From: Scolanthus callimorphus
Lineage: Eukaryota; Cnidaria; Anthozoa; Actiniaria; Edwardsiidae
DNA: 64,000 bases
Direction: 5' to 3'
Assembly: GCA_033964015.1 (NCBI GenBank)
Contig: CM066925.1
Coordinates: forward strand, 13,004,204 to 13,068,203
This document shows positions 60,901 to 64,000 of the stretch, piece by piece. Numbering within the stretch: position 1 is the first letter of the stretch; every line of letters starts with the position of its first letter. The notes below the pieces were generated by a model. That model was not told where the DNA came from and ran no database searches. It was given only the letters and a program-made list of their open reading frames with translations. A program made the translations under genes and the position numbers.

Positions 60901-61284
60901 TAATGATTGTTAAAATAATTCATCGTTTCAATAAAAATATTCATTAATAAGTGCCATATCGAGAAAACTTCACGACGTTTCGCCGATGTTGCAAAACTTT
61001 CTTATTAGGGATTCCCCATGAATTTGTTTAGTGGAAGGCCTGTAAGTATCTTTCCTAATATATCTTAACGAAAAGAACAGCAGAATTTACCAAAACTTGC
61101 AGTCATCTAAGAAACATCGTACCTTTGGTCGCCATTTGATTTTTCTCGGCCAAAACACAGGCAGCCTGTCTTGCTGGTGCTGAGACTAGATGACTTACCT
61201 CTTTTTTGTCGAGATCTTTGAAAGTAACCTCAACAGTCTCTTCTGACTCGAATTCCCTTGGAATTCTTCGCGCAGGTGCAAAAG
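57988..61284 (-). CDS. Single-pass membrane protein with possible SEA-like ectodomain and PPPPY tail (3' part)
   Basis: Four minus-strand exons: 61284-61199, 60403-60232, 59320-59052 and 58192-57988, joined in phases 2, 0 and 2. The visible part starts LLHLREEFQGNSSQKRLL. It continues NVTLDVSQVHLIPNF and LVVAFYVLYPKD, which resembles a SEA-like alpha/beta fold but is not certain. A stalk of about 30 residues, mostly Thr with Val/Pro, follows. One membrane segment (LYPALFGALGGVIAIVVGIV) is then closed by RRDKKKK. The cytoplasmic tail contains SDPPPPYGIAYLPSY, a PPxY motif that would bind WW domains such as Nedd4-type ubiquitin ligases, and ends NDEIPNKKE. N-glycosylation sequons NSS and NVT fit an outside N-terminus. 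The signal peptide exon was not found, so the gene probably extends beyond the window. Exon 61284 is also open in another frame, but only the chosen one matches the next exon's phase. No orthologue was recognised. Confidence 0.72.
58570..58782. repeat. ACCCAGAGCTCCCCGGCTCGTC element, copy 3
   Basis: ATTCTCGTACCCAGAGCTCC on the left and the decayed inverted end CGGGGAACGCTGAGTACGAGAAT on the right. It lies in the intron before the last exon of the membrane protein gene. Confidence 0.7.
58785..59026. repeat. ACCCAGAGCTCCCCGGCTCGTC element, copy 4
   Basis: The interior matches 38175-38412 (CTGATTGGCTGAA, TAGTCGTCTT, ACGCATGC, CACCAGAGCCTCC, GCGAGGTGACGA). The right end is shortened. It stops about 25 bp from the donor of exon 59052, so the intron end is made of repeat sequence. 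Confidence 0.7.
59384..60225. repeat. Three direct copies of a ~75-bp TTGGTTAAAATCG repeat, one split by an insertion
   Basis: Copies start at ATCCGCGC near 59386, 60095 and 60168. Each reads ATTGGTTAAAATCG, then CGAGTT or TGAGTT, then ACCTA(C/G)CAACATA and GCTTATTTAAA. The junction between copies 1 and 2 is interrupted by the TTAA-flanked element at 59456-60090. Confidence 0.8.
59456..60090. mobile_element. TTAA-inserted non-autonomous element, 635 bp
   Basis: The ends AGCGGGACTACTGTCACGGTACGCG and the inverted CGCGTACCGTGACAGTCCCGCT match over ~25 bp. TTAA flanks both sides (59452-59455 and 60091-60094). The neighbouring direct repeat keeps the uninterrupted junction GCTTATTTAAATCCGCGC at about 60159-60176, which is the empty site. 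There is no transposase frame. TTAA duplication indicates piggyBac-type mobilisation in trans. It is in the intron between exons 60232 and 59320 of the membrane protein gene. Confidence 0.85.
60468..60762. repeat. Foldback element with TTACAGCTGTTTTGAGTATT ends
   Basis: TTACAGCTGTTTTGAGTATT on the left and AATACTCAAAACAGCTGTAA on the right are perfect inverted copies. Inner arms GGCTTCCGTCAATCAAAC / GATTGACGGAAGCC also pair. A diverged relative is at about 21985-22265. Confidence 0.8.
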
Positions 61285-61379
61285 CTGAAGAAGAAAAATA
61301 TTCAAACCTGAAATGGGAATATTGTCGTCTCATTTTGGGAGACTCAACCCTTTGGGGAAATTATTTTCATAAATATTTA

Positions 61380-61410
<31 letters not shown>

Positions 61411-61461
61411 ATAGGATATATACCTCGACGCTTCGCGTCGAGGTATATATCCACCGCTAGG

Positions 61462-61494
<33 letters not shown>

Positions 61495-61700
61495 ATACCA
61501 AATCAGTAGAATAAAATACGGTTTTAAACGATTCAAAACGCAGTATCGTTTGCGAAACGAGCCGCCATTTTGAGAGTTTTCTCAAAACAGTAGAAATAGT
61601 GTTTGATATCTACTATTCCAGGAACCAATCAGAGCGCGCGAAAACGACTATTCACTGGTTTGGTATATTTTCTCTTGGTATATACTAATAATGAATATTC
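61380..61700. repeat. Composite palindromic element with perfect 18-bp-arm hairpin
   Basis: The inner hairpin at 61414-61452 has arms GGATATATACCTCGACGC and GCGTCGAGGTATATATCC, perfect with a 3-nt loop. Outer arms CAACTATCCCCC / GGGGGATAGTTG enclose it. Further TATATACCAAA words follow on the right. Confidence 0.75.
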
Positions 61701-62046
61701 CTTTGGTGATTGTACTCCCTGGTGGCTAAAATTGTGGACTCGACTTATGGCGATGTTAGTCTAATATATGTGTACCCGATTTTGTTTTCGTTTGACTTTC
61801 AGAAAGGCCCTGCATGCAGGCTGTCAGTTATAACTTTTACCAATATGTACTGTAATGTCATATTGCCTGAGGAATTTACATACTGTCCTACGTCATTGTA
61901 TTACAAATAGAACCATTTTACTTCTCAAACTGATTAATAATTCATCAAATTTGAACAAAGAAAACCACAAGCGTGTAGAAGGTTTTGATACGCGATCTTA
62001 ATTTGTATAGATTTTGAAATTTTAGTCCTTTTTTCCTCGACATTAA

Positions 62047-62740
62047 GGTTACTGAGAACCTTCGCGCACGTTGTTCGGAAAAAAAATCATACACGTCCTT
62101 AGTTTAATCAAAATATGACAACCTATATATCGTTGGAAAGCTTATAGAATTGACTAGCGGGCTATGGCAAAAAGAAATCACTTATCGATACCTGTAATTT
62201 TTCTTAAAGCATTGATTAAATATTTTGGTGTGCTATTTTCACGAGCTAACGCTGTCGAACTGCTGGACCATGACTCCCAAGTAACATATTGTTTTAAACC
62301 TTAAAGGTGTTCCTCAAAAACCGTGTCTGCGATTTTTTAAATTTTGTTTACTTCAAAAGTTATGAATTTTTTAAATTTTTAGAGCGTGAAAATTCTACAA
62401 AATTTGACCTTCCAAATTTAAAAGTTCGATAACTTTTGAACAAAGCAAAATTTTAAAAACGCAGACACGGTTTTTGAGAAACACCTTTAAGGGTTGAAAC
62501 AATGTGTTACTTGGGAGTCGAGGTCGAGCAGTTCGACAGCGTTAGCTCTTGGAAATCTCACACCCGAATTTTTAGTAAAAGCTTTAAAAATTTCTAATTA
62601 TGAAAAAATTATTTCTTTTTGCCATAGTTCGCTAGTCCATTCTATAAGCTTTCCAACGATATATAGGTTGATATGTTTGGTTAAACTAAGGACGTGTATG
62701 ATTTTTTTTTCGAACACGTGCGCGAAGGTACTCAGTAACC
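62047..62740. mobile_element. TTAA-flanked long-palindrome element (GGTTACTGAG ends)
   Basis: TTAA lies at 62043-62046 and 62741-62744. The ends GGTTACTGAG(A)ACCTTCGCGC and GCGCGAAGGTACTCAGTAACC are inverted. Most of the 694-bp body is mirrored (CATACACGTCCTTAG, CTTTCCAACGATATATAG and AAACACCTTTAAGG recur inverted), so it can fold on itself almost end to end. No coding frame. A partial copy is at 12217-12655. Confidence 0.8.
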
Positions 62741-62744
62741 TTAA

Positions 62745-63257
62745 ATGGAGTTGTCGGGCGTGAGAACGCTAGAGATGCAAATGAAGCGAGCCTTTTGTTT
62801 CCAATTCATAGTTCCGATGAAACAATGGAGCCATTTCACGCTATCTGGAGATACCAATCAGAGCTGGAAATATTCTCCCTCGGGAACTGATCTTGTCCCA
62901 CAAACAGTATTTCAGGACTTCCGAAATCAGTCCGATGTGCAGCACTTCTTTGCCTTTTATTACAGTATAAACTGAGATCATCTGAAGATAAGGATATCTG
63001 GTAATCCTAAGCGGGATCGGAATATTTTTGGACTTTTTTAAGGAAAACCCTGGTTTGTTTGTGGGACATAACAACAGTAACTATGGCTTTGAATGACAGG
63101 TCGGAACTATGAATTGATTCTGGTCAACCGGCAACAAAAAGGCTCGCCTCATTTGCATCTGTAAGGTTCCTACGCGGAACAACTCCATCGATTCATTTGA
63201 TAATCTATACCAAACACTCGATATTGTTTTTCCGCAGGCCTCGTTTTTTTTTCAATC
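62745..63257. other. Unique spacer before the 60-bp array
   Basis: Open frames on both strands here lack a recognisable domain. An imperfect mirrored block (AGGCTCGC / GCGAGCC with CATTTGCATCT) near 62775-62795 and 63135-63165 suggests another foldback element. Confidence 0.35.
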
Positions 63258-63562
63258 CACTTCTTAGTGTTTGGAAATCCTGATGAAACACACTGTCTCG
63301 TGTTTGATATATTAACCACCTTCTCAGTGTTTGGAAATCCTGATGAAACACGCTGTCTCGTGTTTGATATATTAACCACCTTCTCAGTGTTTAGAAATCC
63401 TGATGAGACACGCTGTCTCGTGTTTGATATATTAACCACCTTCTCAGTGTTTGGAAATCCTGATGAAACACACTGTCTCGTGTTTGATATATTAACCACC
63501 TTCTCAGTGTGTGGAAATCAACGAGTAAAACACTCTGTCTCGTGTTTGATATATTACTTCTT
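63258..63562. repeat. Tandem array of a 60-bp unit, about five copies
   Basis: Units with CTTCTCAGTGTTTGGAAATC, CTGATGAAACAC and CTGTCTCGTGTTTGATATAT repeat at exactly 60 bp. The last unit carries small indels. Because 60 is a multiple of three, both strands show long repetitive open frames, which I treat as by-products of the array. Confidence 0.93.
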
Positions 63563-64000
63563 GTTCTATTTGTTGTACCTCTGTAGTATATAGTATATAT
63601 ATTTTTGTAAATAGTTACGAAATTCAGTTTTAAACTGCAAAGTAGCTTTTAATGAACCAGTCTATATATACCCTTTCCGGGATACGTTGTCACCCAAAAA
63701 GCATATAAGCTTGGTGCGCTAGGGAGTATGGGTAAAGATTTATTTAAATTTCTGTAAAATATTAGAAACAAACATGCTTGGAAATGTGTTGAAATTTAAT
63801 CATTTAACCTGTGGTTGCGATAACTGTCTGAATTTAGATCAAACTGCAGCAGTTTAGATGCCCCCATCATCCTTTGCGCTTCAAGCTTATAGGCTTTTTG
63901 GGTGACAACGTTTCCCGGAAACGGTATATCTTTCTATCTTTATCTACCTTTGCATTCCAGACCAAGAAATCCCAATGGGCAGCTACACGGGTATCCCAGA
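63563..64000. other. Right edge, another possible foldback pair
   Basis: CCGGGATACGTTGTCACCCAAAAAGC near 63677 and GCTTTTTGGGTGACAACG-like sequence near 63893 are inverted, suggesting a small element of about 250 bp (63661-63930). No gene recognised. Confidence 0.45.

Noticed and set aside
63258..63562. CRISPR-like regular repeats
   Set aside because: Whole units repeat without unique spacers and the DNA is clearly animal, so this is a minisatellite.
63170..63593. Repetitive open frames on both strands of the 60-bp array
   Set aside because: A 60-bp period keeps any stop-free frame open. Nothing indicates translation.

Overview
This window is animal nuclear DNA, most likely from an anthozoan cnidarian such as a stony coral. 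The genes are split by short introns with GT/AG borders. Intergenic space and introns are AT-rich and packed with short foldback (MITE-like) elements, poly-G runs and minisatellites. The SLC25A16-type proteins are clearly animal. The cnidarian assignment is an inference from overall style, not from a marker gene.

Layout. (1) 1-3112, minus strand: the 5' half of an SLC25A16-like mitochondrial carrier, with its 3' part beyond the left edge. (2) 3113-14665: an 11.5-kb spacer holding three and a half near-identical direct copies of a ~1722-bp unit, closed by an inverted partial copy, followed by old DNA transposon copies. (3) 14666-17707, plus strand: a complete second SLC25A16-like gene, head to head with the first and sharing its first intron positions. 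Exon 2 carries a 1-bp deletion in this sequence. (4) 22283-30641, minus strand: a protein with a very long acidic Ser/Glu-rich N-terminus, including 8-residue repeats, and two C-terminal PH domains. (5) 35992-42907, minus strand: a RERG/RASL-type small GTPase with a long basic Ser-rich tail and altered nucleotide-binding motifs. (6) 42908-57987: 15 kb with no recognised gene, holding minisatellites, LINE 3' tails and foldback elements. (7) 57988-61284, minus strand: the 3' part of a single-pass membrane protein with a possible SEA-like ectodomain, a Thr-rich stalk and a PPPPY cytoplasmic tail. (8) 61285-64000: palindromic elements and a 60-bp tandem array.

The genes do not form a shared pathway. 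The carriers are a local duplicate pair predicted to import coenzyme A into mitochondria. The PH and GTPase proteins are likely membrane-linked signalling proteins.

The most unusual structure is the 1.7-kb tandem and inverted array between the two carriers. Its inversion junction falls at the edges of small palindromes inside the unit. A second strong observation is a TTAA-flanked element in an intron of the membrane protein gene, whose empty target site is preserved in a neighbouring tandem copy. No prokaryote-type operon, CRISPR array, virus or toxin gene was recognised.
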